Shown here in pieces: positions 21,449 through 32,687 of a stretch of DNA of 64,000 nt. Under the pieces are notes generated by a model, which was not told the DNA's origin, did no database searches, and worked only from the letters and a program-made list of their open reading frames with translations. Source of the stretch: Prostheceraeus crozeri (Eukaryota > Platyhelminthes > Polycladida > Euryleptidae). The position numbers and the translations under genes were made by a program. The stretch lies in NCBI GenBank assembly GCA_907163375.1, contig CAJQUW010007736.1, positions 173,549 to 237,548 on the forward strand. Direction: 5' to 3'. Numbering within the stretch: position 1 is the first letter of the stretch; each line of letters opens with the position of its first letter.

Positions 21449-24187
21449 TTGACCACAGATAGCATAAAGTTTACTGTCTGTTTTGATGAATACTTCAATA
21501 AAGTGATACACAAAGGTCAATTTGAAGTTCATGCTTTATGTTTTTACATTAAACAGGAGAAAATTGTCCGCCAATTTCTACGTTCTGCTTTTCTCGGACA
21601 TTCCAAAGCTTCCTACCTAAAGGAAGGCTTGCTCAATGTCCTTGGCTAATTGGATGTGACAAATAGGTTGTTGCAGATGAGCATGGATGGCCCAAAAGTA
21701 AATTGGGCTTTGATGAAAGAGATGCAAGAGCATAAAAAAGAAAAATACCCTAACTCTTCGCAGCTTTTGGACATATGTAATTGCGGTATTCATGTTCTTT
21801 CTGGTGCATACGCAACAGGCCGAAATGCATCAGATTGGCGCTTATGTGCATTTCTGAAGACTTGTCATAATCTTTTCAACAGGGTTGGCAAATTTAGAAA
21901 ATCCATTTGAAAAAACCGTGGGTTTTTTTAAATAGGAGGTTGTGTTATTTAAAATAATAGATTGTGTCTCTTCTAAATAAGGCCAGGATTTTCAAATGCA
22001 AGTTGTACGTGCGTATATCATCAGATCGGAACTTCAACATGAACGACCGTTTAATTAATTGTTTTAATTACAGTTCTAAAGGAGCGGCTACGGAGCATTC
22101 GCATCCATGAGAAATCACCTGTTATCGACAATAGTACTTATTTTCCTCTACTTCCCCTTTTCTGATTGCGTAGTCCACTGTTTAAAGCTAATAACAGTTT
22201 AATTTTCCTGTTTCTGTAATTTGCTACGTCGTTATCATACACTTAGTAATATGCTTTGAAACTCCTTCCGGTGAATGAGTGTTGTCTCAGACTTTTGTTA
22301 GTAGTGTAGAGATGTCTTACTCTGACTAGCAAAATTTCATAGTTACTATGTATTGCTGTTTGTAGGTGCTTTAATGGTTTGTATCATTTAATTTTTACGG
22401 TCGTAACAGTTTCCATACCTTTTTAATAATTTTTGTAATAGCCACACATTTTGTGATGAACATTTTTGGATCATTGATTTTAGTATGACGAAATCATACA
22501 CGTGATACTATACGCTCAGTTGTATCAATACATTTGTTTTCACTGGAATAAATATTAAACTAGATAATCTACTGAGTAACTCTGAAAGTTACTTACAATT
22601 TCATGTGGATATACAATTATTAAGCCTGTTTGGACGTTAAGCCTGAATTATGTCTTCTTATCTCATACCGAAAGAATTGTCTCGGTAGTATGAAGAGAAT
22701 AAGACGTGTATTTCAGATAATGAAGAAATATTTTGTTCTGAGTAGTTTGATGCCTAAATTTGAATACACCGTTGAGCTTGCGATTTGACATCGGACAAAT
22801 CAATATCTGTCTCAAATTCGATAGCACGTCTATCAATGAATGTATTTAAAAAACATTTAAAAAACCAGGGAAAACCCACCTATTTAAAAAAACCCAAGGG
22901 CAAGCTCACCCTCTTGCTTCCTTTGAAATGCTGTTCGCATCGTTGGTTGGATAGTGCTAAAGCCAATTAGTACGAATATTAGAGATCTTTGAAGGCTTAA
23001 GAGTATATGTCAAAATGTCCAGAATCGTCCGGTTTCCAAGAGGCCTGAGGCAGAATCTTTCGAAACAGTGAAATTGAACCTGGCAAGCGATGTTGATGCA
23101 AGTTTTCCGTCTTGCAAAATTGAAATTTTCGAAATTCGTTATTGATGTCATTGAACCATTCCTTCGACGTTTCCACTGCGAAGATCCCATGGCTGTGTTT
23201 CTTTTCGAAGAGTTAACTTCGATTTTCACACTGCTTCTTCAGATGATTTTCAAACCAAGTTTGCTTGAGAATTTTTCAAACAAGCCTACGAAATTGACAA
23301 CAATTAACCTCCGACGGTAATGATAAATCCTTGTCCATGGGAATCAATTCTGGTTATGTTTTCACATCTTTACATACAACACTCAAGAATTCGGCAACAA
23401 CATCTCGAACTAGATTATGATCACATGAAAAAATTGCCTCCAGCCAAACAGATAGATTTTAGAGAAGCCTGTAGAATGATGATAGTGACTTTGCTGAAAA
23501 AACTTCAGAAACGGTCTCCTTTGAATCTTCCACTCACAAAAGCTATTTCATCTTTTTCACCACTTAATATTGCGAAAAATGCCATGATTTCATAGAGGTG
23601 AATGTCAGATCATTCATCAATTCTCCATGAAAGTGGAGATATTACGACATCAGTTGCTGGTGCAGCAAAGCGGCAGTATTCAGAATTGATGATTTTCAAA
23701 GTAGGTTCTCGGAATTCACTATGACATCTCGTGCAGATGGGTTTTGGTATAAAGTCATCTTGAAGCAAAATATGATGCAAGAGCTTTGGACTGTTGCTCA
23801 GATGCGTTATAATTATGACTCTCTCATGGAAATGCACGAGTCGAGTCTGGTTTCTCCATCAATCAATAGCTATTGTTGCCAAATCTAAAAGAAAGTGCGA
23901 TTGTTAATCAGCGAATAGTGTATGATGCCATTCAGCATGCAGGTGGCTCTCAGAACATCACTGTCTCAAACGAAGTGATGCGGTCTGTTCGTTTTGCTAG
24001 ACGAAAATATCAAGAAGCGCTCGACGAAGCGAGGAAGAAGGATGCAGAAAAGAAGCTGAAAGAGAGGAAACGTTTGTCCCGCGAAATCAGCAAGTTGGAA
24101 CAGTCAAAGGAGAAACTGCAAAAGATCGCAGCAAGCAAACTGGCTATTAACAAGCAAATTTACGGTTTGAAAGAACAACTGAAATAA
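21449..24187 (+). pseudogene. hAT transposase of the third transposon, split and broken
   Basis: The first block reads FTVCFDEYFNKV, with the first catalytic aspartate, then SAFLGHSKA and LLQMSMDGPKVNWALM with the second, then ICNCGIHVLSGAYATG. The frame is cut near 21,880 by a 1.0-kb insertion and resumes near 22,918 with FPLKCCSHRWLDSAKAN, a standard hAT block. The C-terminal part (23,873-24,187) runs from LKESAIVNQRIVYDAI through a strongly charged coiled coil rich in K, E and R to the stop. This C-terminal type is common in aquatic-invertebrate hAT families. Additional stops and frame changes lie between 21,647 and 23,870, so the gene is dead, but nearly the full length is present. Confidence 0.75.
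21880..22913. mobile_element. MITE nested in the third hAT transposase
   Basis: The left end CAGGGTTGGCAAATTTAG and the reverse complement of the right end GAGGGTGAGCTTGCCC are partly matching. Just inside, GTGGGTTTTTTTAAATAGG and its inverted counterpart (CCTATTTAAAAAAACCCAAG) match well. It interrupts transposase coding sequence, which continues on both sides. No gene is inside. The ends suggest a hAT-type MITE. I could not see an 8-bp duplication. Confidence 0.65.
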
Positions 24188-25665
24188 CTTGTTTCCATTT
24201 TTAGGTTTAAGATTTTTTTGTAAGTAGGCCTTAGTTTTAGTCGCAATCTGGATGTAAATTTGCATCAAACGCTTTAGATGACAATTCACATAATCAATCA
24301 TACCAAATTACTTTGTTCTACTTTGTCCGAATCGTCTGCAAAAAACCGACGATTTTGTTTATTTCGCTATTGCGCCAATGATTTGTTTTCAAATGAATAA
24401 AATCAAAAGATAATGCAACGTTTACTTTTTCTGCATGTATTTTTTCTATTGTAAATTCCATGAAATTCTACTTTGCGTAATGATGTGCGGGTGCGAAGCA
24501 CAATTTTAGCGATGTAGCTACTTGATCGTCATGCTATATAAAAGTGTAATTATCATGATTCACGGGTATATTCAATAGTTGCATATTCCTTGACAGGTTT
24601 TGGAATTTCATTATCTGAGTTCTTAAAATCCTAGAAAAGTGTTGGAATTCTTAATAGAGACGTCTGTATGAATCCTAATTTATGATCACGCCACAACTAA
24701 TATCAAGCTATTTAGCTCCTCTATGGAAATCTCGATCGAAAGAGTCAGACAAGGTGATGTCGTCAGTCCAAGTCTCTCCATCAGCGCTTTGAAACAAGTC
24801 TTCAGGAACATCCACTTCGATCCAGAAGAGGAGATGCTGATAGACGGTGAAATGCCTCGCTATTTGGCCTTTGCTGACGATATTGTACGCCTCTGGCAAA
24901 CAGCGCAAGATCCCTTGAGAGTATGCTAGCGAAAGTAACCGTCGAATCGGAAAAGATACACTCTGGTAAAACAATGGATGACGTACATAACACAAAGCAC
25001 AAACAGCGCAATCAAGATGAATAGGCAATTCATCACACGTCGAAGAATACAAATATTTGGGTCAAATCATAGCAACAAATGGTTATCTGCTCTAAGAAGC
25101 GAATAACGGAATTAGAAGTGGTTGGGCAGCATTCAAGAAGATTAAAACGGCACTAACATCAAGCCAAGTTCCCAAAACAACGAAGGCCTATCTATTCAAT
25201 ACTAACATCCTTCCAGCAATGGCTTACGCTCCGGAGACGTGGTCGTCTACCAAGAACGTCGAAGTTAAAATCCAAACGGTACAGAGAGCGATGGAACGCA
25301 AAATGACCCACATTTCGAAGAAATAGCGTATTCGTTCGCGTGTCATCAGAAATAAATCAGGAGTAACGAATGCGGTCGAGCACATCTACCATACGAAACA
25401 TCGATGGGCAGGGCACGTAGCTAGAATGAAAGACAACCGATGGACGTTACGGACGACTTGTTGGTATCCCTACAACTATCCACGGAAAAGAGGAAGACCT
25501 CTTACAAGATGGGATGATCCTCTCAGAGAGAAACATTGAAGAACCCGGATGAGGATTGCGATGTACCGCGATGTTTGGAGAAGAAGTGGTGACGGGCTGC
25601 ATCAGTCCACGTTATGAAATACGACCACTCAAGTAACTCAAGTAACTCAAGTAAGTAAGTATCGA

Positions 25666-27609
25666 GAAGCAAGATATAATCGAATGATAAAATAATGTGG
25701 GAGTCGAAAGAAATAATGTGCATCAATATCTTGCAACTGACATTAAATAAAGAGAAATTAAAATAATAACCAATAAAAAAATAGACAATTAAAATAAAAT
25801 GTTTGTGTACTCCCATCAATGTTTTGTTTATGTCTATGTCTTGTAATGCGTCTAGATGTAATTTTCTGTCTACATATTTGCATTAAGCAACCTTTATATC
25901 CTCATAATCAGTTTTTCAAGATATTTTGCAGAGACTAGTTTCGATGTATTTCATGCCGTCATCTTCAGCGGCTGTAAAGTTGCGTACAAATCATTTATAT
26001 ACAAAATTGGCTAAAATCAGTTTTCTCTTCATCTACAGTTAAAATGATAAAAGTCGTTACCAATCGAACACGTCACTTGTCACATGTCAACCGATGTCAT
26101 GAAAACACTACGTCAAAATCTAAGTGATAGTAGATCTGACCGGTACCGTTCGTTTGGAAGGCATTCAGCATTGTTACTTATCAAGAGTAAACAGAAATTT
26201 ACAATTAGTTAAAGAATTAAGAACTGTTAAGGAATTACTCCTTTATTGTCATCTGATTATCGATGACCATTTTGTTATCGAGAAAATCTGAATAATGGCA
26301 ATAAATCCTTGATCTACCATTATATGTTAATTATACGTGTTCGTGATCCTCTCGCGGATTTTATTGTCAGTCACTTAGTAAAAATGCAGAATGATATTGA
26401 TGTATTTGATCTATGCAGAAGTTAAGTACCTTGCTTAAAATAGCATTAATTACAAAAATTGCTCTGCGTGACCAGCCTCCTACTCCACACAGAGACAATA
26501 TCGGTGGAGGAAGCTGTTAATGTTTCCAGAACATTAACTAAACTATCGTTTATCACGCAGTGCTTGCACTGTCCTTGATCTCGTTGCCTTGTTGAGATCC
26601 TTGCAAATGTCTCTCCATTGTCACGAGCTATTTACTGATATTTCCGGGCTTCAAGGTGATCACGGCATGGGTCTAGAGTGTCCAGTCCATCACTTTGAAG
26701 AGCTAGAAGTTATGTAATCGAGCACGGAGACAGCAAAATGCCAATTCGTCGTTTTCGTCCTTCATGAGACGTAAGCTCTCAAAGACGAAGCAATGCGACT
26801 TTCCCTTCGAATTTGATGCTAGCTTGCACCGTTTTGACGTGAGCACCAACTTGATTTCACTAGAGTCGCCGATAACACACGAAATTTGATCGACTGATGC
26901 TTGAAACACAATATAAAAAGCAAAAAGGCTTCAGTGGCGTAAGACGAATGTGGTTGGTTATCGGCAACCGCATGGGTCTATTTACAATCATAATAGATAT
27001 TCGACCGCAGACGATAAATTGACGTCGATACTGATAACTACCATGCTAATGAGCCCGCGATCACAAGACAAGGTAGACCTTGTCGAGTCAAGCGCTTGAT
27101 TTGACATCACAGTGACTGAGCAATTTTGAAGAAACCACGCTCAATGAAACTACTGGCAGCTGTGATCAGTGGTGATAACCTTACATTAAAGTTGTTTAAA
27201 ATAATCATTAAAAAACGGGTCACAGAAGTGACCCGAGCGACCCGCGCCAAATCAGTGACCTGGCGACCCGTTTTCAGCTCGTGTTTTGGTATTTCATTAA
27301 TTCACTGTCTAAGCATTGTTTAATCAATTTAAGAAAGCAGCTGTTTAACCACGTTGCCACTTGGGTTACCACGTTATTTGTTGAGAAGTAACAGACAATT
27401 CAAGAAAACCGCATCTCAAAGGCAATTTGAGGGAAGAGGTTACCTCCCAATTTTTACGTGAACAATTCGCATCACAGAATCTTATGATTCCTCTCCCCAG
27501 CTACAATGTTCACGAGCCACTCGTTCGCTGTTTTAGTAGTTCGTTGTTCTTACAGCAAGAACGTTTTACTCATGATTAATTTGCTAGCCATCTTATGTTT
27601 GCGTTTCAG
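25666..27609. other. Intron sequence without recognised genes
   Basis: The LINE tail ends near 25,665. The rest is AT-rich intron. A minus-strand frame at 26,703-26,909 matches nothing I know. One perfect 8-bp-stem hairpin, CGGGTCACAGAAGTGACCCG, lies at 27,216-27,235 inside a short GC-rich patch with further GCGACCCG words. Confidence 0.4.
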
Positions 27610-27739
27610 AGAAAATAAAACCAATTTAATTGCGGAGTGGAGCACCAAATTGGAATTGAAAACTGCTTATAAGGTGAATTTAAATGAGGCAAAGAGGATT
27701 GAAGGAGAATTGAATCTGAAGAATGCATCGTTGTTGGCG
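27610..27739 (+). CDS. CFAP141: CFAP141, middle coding exon (130 bases)
   Basis: The acceptor GCGTTTCAG ends at 27609 and the donor GTAAGA starts at 27740. The exon encodes a lysine/glutamate-rich helix, ENKTNLIAEWSTKLELK continuing to ELNLKNASLLA, ending in phase 0. It aligns in register with human CFAP141 (recalled), where a tryptophan is followed about 15 residues later by a helical segment ending LALAKKQLLMVRQ. It joins the 18,601 exon at its 5' side through a split glutamate codon and the 54,280 exon at its 3' side. The protein lies in the lumen of ciliary doublet microtubules. The following intron is about 26.5 kb and holds the 15.9-kb polymerase element. Confidence 0.75.
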
Positions 27740-27747
27740 GTAAGAGA

Positions 27748-28629
27748 ACTTTTCCTTATCACGATCTGTCATCACAATCTGTAGCACTAAATTTTAGTAA
27801 ATAGGATTACTTTTAGTTTGTAATCGCATTGGTCAGACTTGTGTCAATTACTCATGAAATGCTATTGTAATTTAATGGGTTACCTATTATTGTGTCACTT
27901 GCCCTGAAAGATGACTGACGTTCTGTCGAAAATCTGTCGAAAACACTATACAGCATCGAAGAAGCAACTGTTTTTTTCCAATTTCAAATTTTAACAAATA
28001 CGTACAAATATCGATGGTCTAAGAGATGAAATACTTAAAGAATAGAACATAGAAAAATTCTTGAAGCATCGAATATAAAATGTACAGGATCACAGGTATA
28101 AAAAGTTATTCAGTTCTTCAATTTGTTGTGAATGGCTTCTTGATGTGGATGACTTCTCGCAATCCTAAATTTGTTTCATCCTTATCCAAATCTATCATAT
28201 CAATTGTATAATTATTGTTGTTGGAGTTACTATATTGAATTTTCACAATTCAAATTGCTTTTTGCATGACAAATTGAATTCAGTGATCATTTCCATATTC
28301 ATTTATTGGTCTATTGATTGCCATTTAACACACAATGCACAACCAATTGCATTAATCAATATCACGCGAAGTTTGATTGCGAACATTTTGAATTTATCGA
28401 CTTCACTAGGTCAGCTAAGACCGTTTACATATCAGCATGTTCGTTTTTAAGCAACATTTTATTGAAAAAAATTGTCAGATGTATTTTAATTATAACAAAC
28501 TACCAGAGGTTCACTCATGCGTCTATCAGTGGTTCATGATAAAATAAACAAATCGAATGCTATACGGTAAACCTTTCTATAAAATGATTTTTATAATTGG
28601 GCAAGTATGATAAAGAGAATCATGCGTAC
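27748..28629. other. Start of the large CFAP141 intron, nothing recognised
   Basis: AT-rich intron sequence. No coding block, RNA gene or terminal repeat was seen before the hAT-type MITE that begins at 28638. Confidence 0.4.
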
Positions 28630-28637
28630 ATTAACAC

Positions 28638-30517
28638 TAGGGGTGTACCGATTGCCGATTAATCGGTAGAAGGTAGCTGATGAATCGACCGATTATTATG
28701 TTTAAATTCATCTGACATCGACGTTTTCGATATGCTGAAAGTGCCGATTTAGTTAAAAGCAAGTTAGTGATGATAAAGTGCACCAAACCTGAATTTTCCA
28801 CGCAAACCGTTGTGATGCTCGTCTAGTGCTGCGCAGAATTGATAAATTTTGAATCTTGATCAATTACATTTAATTAGATTCTAGTAAGCTACTGTACTTA
28901 AAGTATTGCTCGCAAGAGAATATTGGTGACAGAAATATGCAGCAAAAAGTTATTCTTTGATATGAAGTATCAATTTCCAATCAAAACCACATCGATGATC
29001 AGCATCATTGAAATGATGGAGACGCGAGCGAATTATCAACCATTTTCTAACCCGTGTTGGCACGCCTAATGTTGCCACTCTTGTTATTATATCGTAGGGG
29101 TTTGAAGTGACTGCAATTACCTACTCATGGATTCCTTTATGGTAGGATCCCACTACTATTAAGGAATCCATGACCTACTGTAGGACTCTAATTGGTCTGC
29201 ACTTCAATGATAATTCCATCCGCTCTTTACGAATGTGAATGTAAAGACTGGCTTTCCCGCTGGAATTCGAATTCAGGTAACCCAGTTGTGCTAGTGAGCC
29301 CTCTATCACAGGGCTGCAAATCGAATGATTGCTTGTTTTAGCCAATCAGAGGCGAGTTCATGACATGGCTGAAGATTTGAAGGTGAATGAAAAACACTGA
29401 TCAAAGCCTCTTCCACACAGGGAAGCCGAGCCCGAATTTTTGAAAATACGAGTTACGACAGCGTCGCTTTTTTAAGATAACCTTGACGTTCCCTCAAGCT
29501 TGGTGCGCCTTATAGATTGCCTTTATGCAATCATGTCTATCATGACTTACGCTAATAATATAAGACGTTGATGATTAGGATGTGAGCTTCCACGACGAAC
29601 ACTCATAATCTTCGTCCTAAGAATGATTTTATTAATGGATTTAAATACTAGCGCAGAACACCCATCGTCTAGCCAACAAGGCATTGCACCTTCAACATCC
29701 ACTGCACATAATCTATGACAAAACTTCGAGATACTCACTTTGATATGGCACTTCCCGTAAAATCAAAACTGACCCAACGTTTCAAAGCATCATTCAAATA
29801 ATTGGCTTAAGTTCGCCTGTGTTTCACCTTTTCTGTCACTCTTTCTTGTGTACTCGCCACTTCAGATTCCTGTGTGAAGAGCAATAAAGCCATTAGGCTA
29901 CTATTATGCACATAGGCTAACCATATTCATAAAAAGTTGATTTTAGTTACTAGCTATGTACATTTATTAGCTTATGAACTCATAAGCTTTTTTTTAACAA
30001 GAAAACGCCTTGAGTGAATAATAAAATATGATAATTTATTGTTCAAGCATAATTTGCCAACATATTCAAATGGCTGCTTATTTAAAAAAGACGTGCTTCA
30101 GCCACTTCCAGGCATAGTAAGTGAAACTCATGGGTTGGGATCAGATCGTAAAATAAAAACTGCAACGGGCCCAAGCTGAAAACTGCGGTTCAGGACCCAG
30201 CCTGTGACAGCTCTTCCACACAGACGCGGCGAAATGAAATGCTATCTATACATAATATTATGCGAAAATGACATTTTTTTACCAGTTTTTGTCATCTTTA
30301 CATGAAAATTGAGTCTTTGGAAGAATTCAGTTGTTTTCGATTATCTAAATGATGAGAAATTGTTTGAATTTAGGTTAGTAGTTCAGAATAACCTACAGTT
30401 AACATGTAAAAAATTGAAATCTTGTCTACCGATCCCTTACTTTTCTTGAAAATTGACAAACATCTCCAAATGTTCAATAATCGGCAAATAATCGGTCGAT
30501 TAATCGGTTCACCCCTA
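28638..30517. mobile_element. hAT-type non-autonomous element with 8-bp target duplication
   Basis: The ends are TAGGGGTGTACCGATT and, reverse-complemented, TAGGGGTGAACCGATT, with multiple ATTAATCGG/CCGATTA words inside both ends. The flanks ATTAACAC (28630-28637) and AGTAACAC (30518-30525) match at seven of eight positions. The interior (1.9 kb) has no transposase. It holds a hairpin at about 29,125-29,175 and a possible SINE at about 29,240-29,330. Confidence 0.8.
29240..29330 (-). repeat. Possible tRNA-derived SINE fragment
   Basis: On the minus strand, GGCTCACTAGCACAACTGGG resembles an A box and AATTCGAATTCC resembles a B box at tRNA-like spacing. Matches to the polymerase III box consensus are imperfect. 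Confidence 0.3.
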
Positions 30518-30639
30518 AGTAACACATTGTACAATGGACAAGGGCATTTTCGACTAAACAATAAAAATACACGCGTACTTTCGACAGCTCATGCGCATGT
30601 ACGCGTGTATATAACTTCATAGTCAGGTCTCACAGACCT

Positions 30640-31480
30640 ATTTTCAGAATCACTCCTATTTTCTCTACTTCTTTCGGAATTTACCGTGCTTCATTGGTAC
30701 CGAGTGAGAGATAGATGCGTGTATTGGGGCATGTGCCACTGACGAAGCCCTTGTGAAGTAGGCGAATATATTGGTTCCTACAAATGGCAACACATTTTTG
30801 ATCATATACTGTAGTCTCCATATTGAGTCTTAACTGGGCATAGTGAGAGACGTTTCCGTCATCTTATGGTCGACGATTTGTTTTACCTACCCCTATTTTA
30901 TCGAAATTTGTCAAATTTGCCGTACTTCATTGGTGGCAAGTGAGTGATAAATTCGAGGTATAGTACGGCGCTTTTTCCCGATTCCAGTTCTTTTGGGGGA
31001 ATGGATTTCACCATTTTATCTGAGCAGAGTGAAAGACTTGCCTTGATCATTAGATGGTCGACATTTCCTTTTCCTCACCTGCACTTTTTAGGCATGAATT
31101 TCTTCAGAATGAGAGACCTGCTTCGATAGGTCATAGCAAAAATCAACGCTTTCTTCTGCGCTCCTGTAAAAATATCCTCCACTTTATTTCCTCTGGATTC
31201 TGGGCAGTATACAAGACTTGTCTCGATCGTTAAATACCCATCGCTTTCTTTTTTTCAGCTTCTCTTTTGTGTATGAATCTTCGATTTACTCTATCTGAGC
31301 AGAGTGAAGATTTGGTTTGACAGAACCATCAGAAAACTAAAGCGATTGCGTTTTCTTTTCCCCACATATATTTGGGAATTTCTCCTCTTCAGTCTATCTG
31401 GATTCCTGGCAGCATGAGAGACTTTTCTCGATCGCAAAATGGTCTGCGTTTTCTTTTTCCCTGCTCATTTTTGGGAACTT
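30640..31480. repeat. Degenerate tandem array, unit about 90-110 bp
   Basis: Recurrent blocks in the same order: TCTGAGCAGAGTGA, GAGACTTGTCTCGATCGTTA, GGTCGAC..TTTC, TTTTTCCCCACC, TTTTTGGGAATTTCT and CTTCAGTCTATCTGGATTC. At least seven diverged copies can be followed. No open frame crosses it. It looks like an old satellite-like array in the intron. Confidence 0.6.
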
Positions 31481-32687
31481 CTGGCATTTAGTTAGACGTA
31501 CGTAGAAGGAGTGAGTTCTGCATCCCTGATTCTGCACCTTTGTATCTGTCAGGAGCTCCGCCTCGAACCTTAAATGATAAAGATTGGCAGATAGGTCATT
31601 TTCATGCAAGAATACAAAGACGATTCATCTTTGTGCGCTGTCTGCACTCCACAACTTCCTATCTGTAATATGGTTTCCTCAAAGTCCATTATCAACTTTT
31701 TAAAAAATAAAATAAAATTACCCACAAGAAAATATGAAAATATGCTTTGTAATTTATGAAAATAAACTTTGCACTCTCTGGCTGCAAAAAGACATTAATG
31801 CCTCGAGAAATCAAATCAGCGTCAATAAAAACAACAATATCCGAATTTTGTTCAATGTAGTTTATGGAGCAGACCATGCTCACCAATTGGAGTTTATGCT
31901 TAGCTTGGTCGATGAAAGACTTGCCCTCTCCCTGCCATAAATACTACTTGAGTATTGTTTTCATTTCGATTGAATAATTCGAAATTCGATTGCCATCAAT
32001 CAAATCCCAGAAATCAAAAAGAAATTCATGACAACGCTTGCTTGATAAAGATTGTTACTATCTTGTCATTTTTCTTATTTCAATTCAATAAGAGAAAATA
32101 ACGAAACTTCAAGAAAATTGTCATAAGCAAGTTAATCATTCGAAAGACAGTTTCATTGTCCCCTTTTTTTGGAGGATTTCAATAAGTTTGTCCTCCTATT
32201 TTTGCATGCTTGCTTGCTGTGAGACCTGCATAGTATAGTGTCTCAGACTGCCTATAGACCTGTTTTATGTACTTAAAACTCGGCAATCTGAATACATCGG
32301 ATATAATGCGCATCGGTTATTACAGGGTATCGACAGATTTTCGATTTTCATTTTCCTGGATTTTCTTCACTTCAGCTAATTGAGTGAAAAAGTTTTCCAA
32401 TTCTCGAATCCATTTCTATTAATGATTAATCTATATTCATTAATGATAATCTACATTGAATATCAATAAACAGGACCTATTCCACGATTAAGATCAATTC
32501 ATGAAATCAGTGACTCATTGGACTGCAATTTTTTTTGTAAAATAAAGAAAGTCTATTTAAATTAGACTTTCTTTATTTTCTTAAGAACTTATATTGAAGT
32601 ATAGTCGAAAGATCCGTCTCTTGGGCTGATATCTATTATGAGAACTAATTTGACTGCAAAACTTCTTGTGCCACCTCGATGACAGCA
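31481..32687. other. Intron sequence left of the polymerase element
   Basis: AT-rich DNA without recognised genes. A near-perfect palindrome lies at 32,539-32,579: AAAATAAAGAAAGTCTATTT on one side of its centre and its near reverse complement on the other, 109 bp outside the inverted repeat of the polymerase element. Confidence 0.45.

Larger units (their letters stand above)
21178..24677 (+). mobile_element. Third hAT DNA transposon, inserted in the LINE
   Basis: The left end CAGGGTTCATACAGA (from 21178) and the right end TCTGTATGAATCCTA (to 24677) are inverted repeats of hAT type. LINE reverse transcriptase sequence is interrupted exactly here and resumes at about 24,690. A plus-strand transposase lies between 21,449 and 24,187 and is itself split by a MITE. 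Target duplications are not clear because of the palindrome at the left end. Confidence 0.75.
20765..25665 (+). mobile_element. LINE (non-LTR retrotransposon), 5'-truncated and split by a hAT
   Basis: Reverse transcriptase blocks are in order: FIDFDKAFDSVEHNAI (palm motif A, about 21,069), then after a 3.5-kb insertion VRQGDVVSPSL (about 24,745) and AFADDI (catalytic motif C, about 24,870). Then follow the C-terminal blocks MAYAPETWS (about 25,220), KHRWAGHVARM (about 25,400) and RPLTRWDD (about 25,495). This end is typical of invertebrate endonuclease-reverse transcriptase LINEs in which GHVARM and GRPxxRW close the protein. The endonuclease is absent, so the copy is 5'-truncated. Several in-frame stops occur. 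The 3' end carries a short tandem tail of CAAGTAACT units (about 25,625-25,660), as in some LINEs that end in a microsatellite rather than poly(A). Confidence 0.75.

Noticed and set aside
24708-25052. 114-codon minus-strand frame
   Set aside because: Antisense to the LINE reverse transcriptase catalytic region.
27126-27323. 65-codon frame upstream of the CFAP141 middle exon
   Set aside because: It spans a small GC-rich hairpin patch and has no domain or splice link to the exon.
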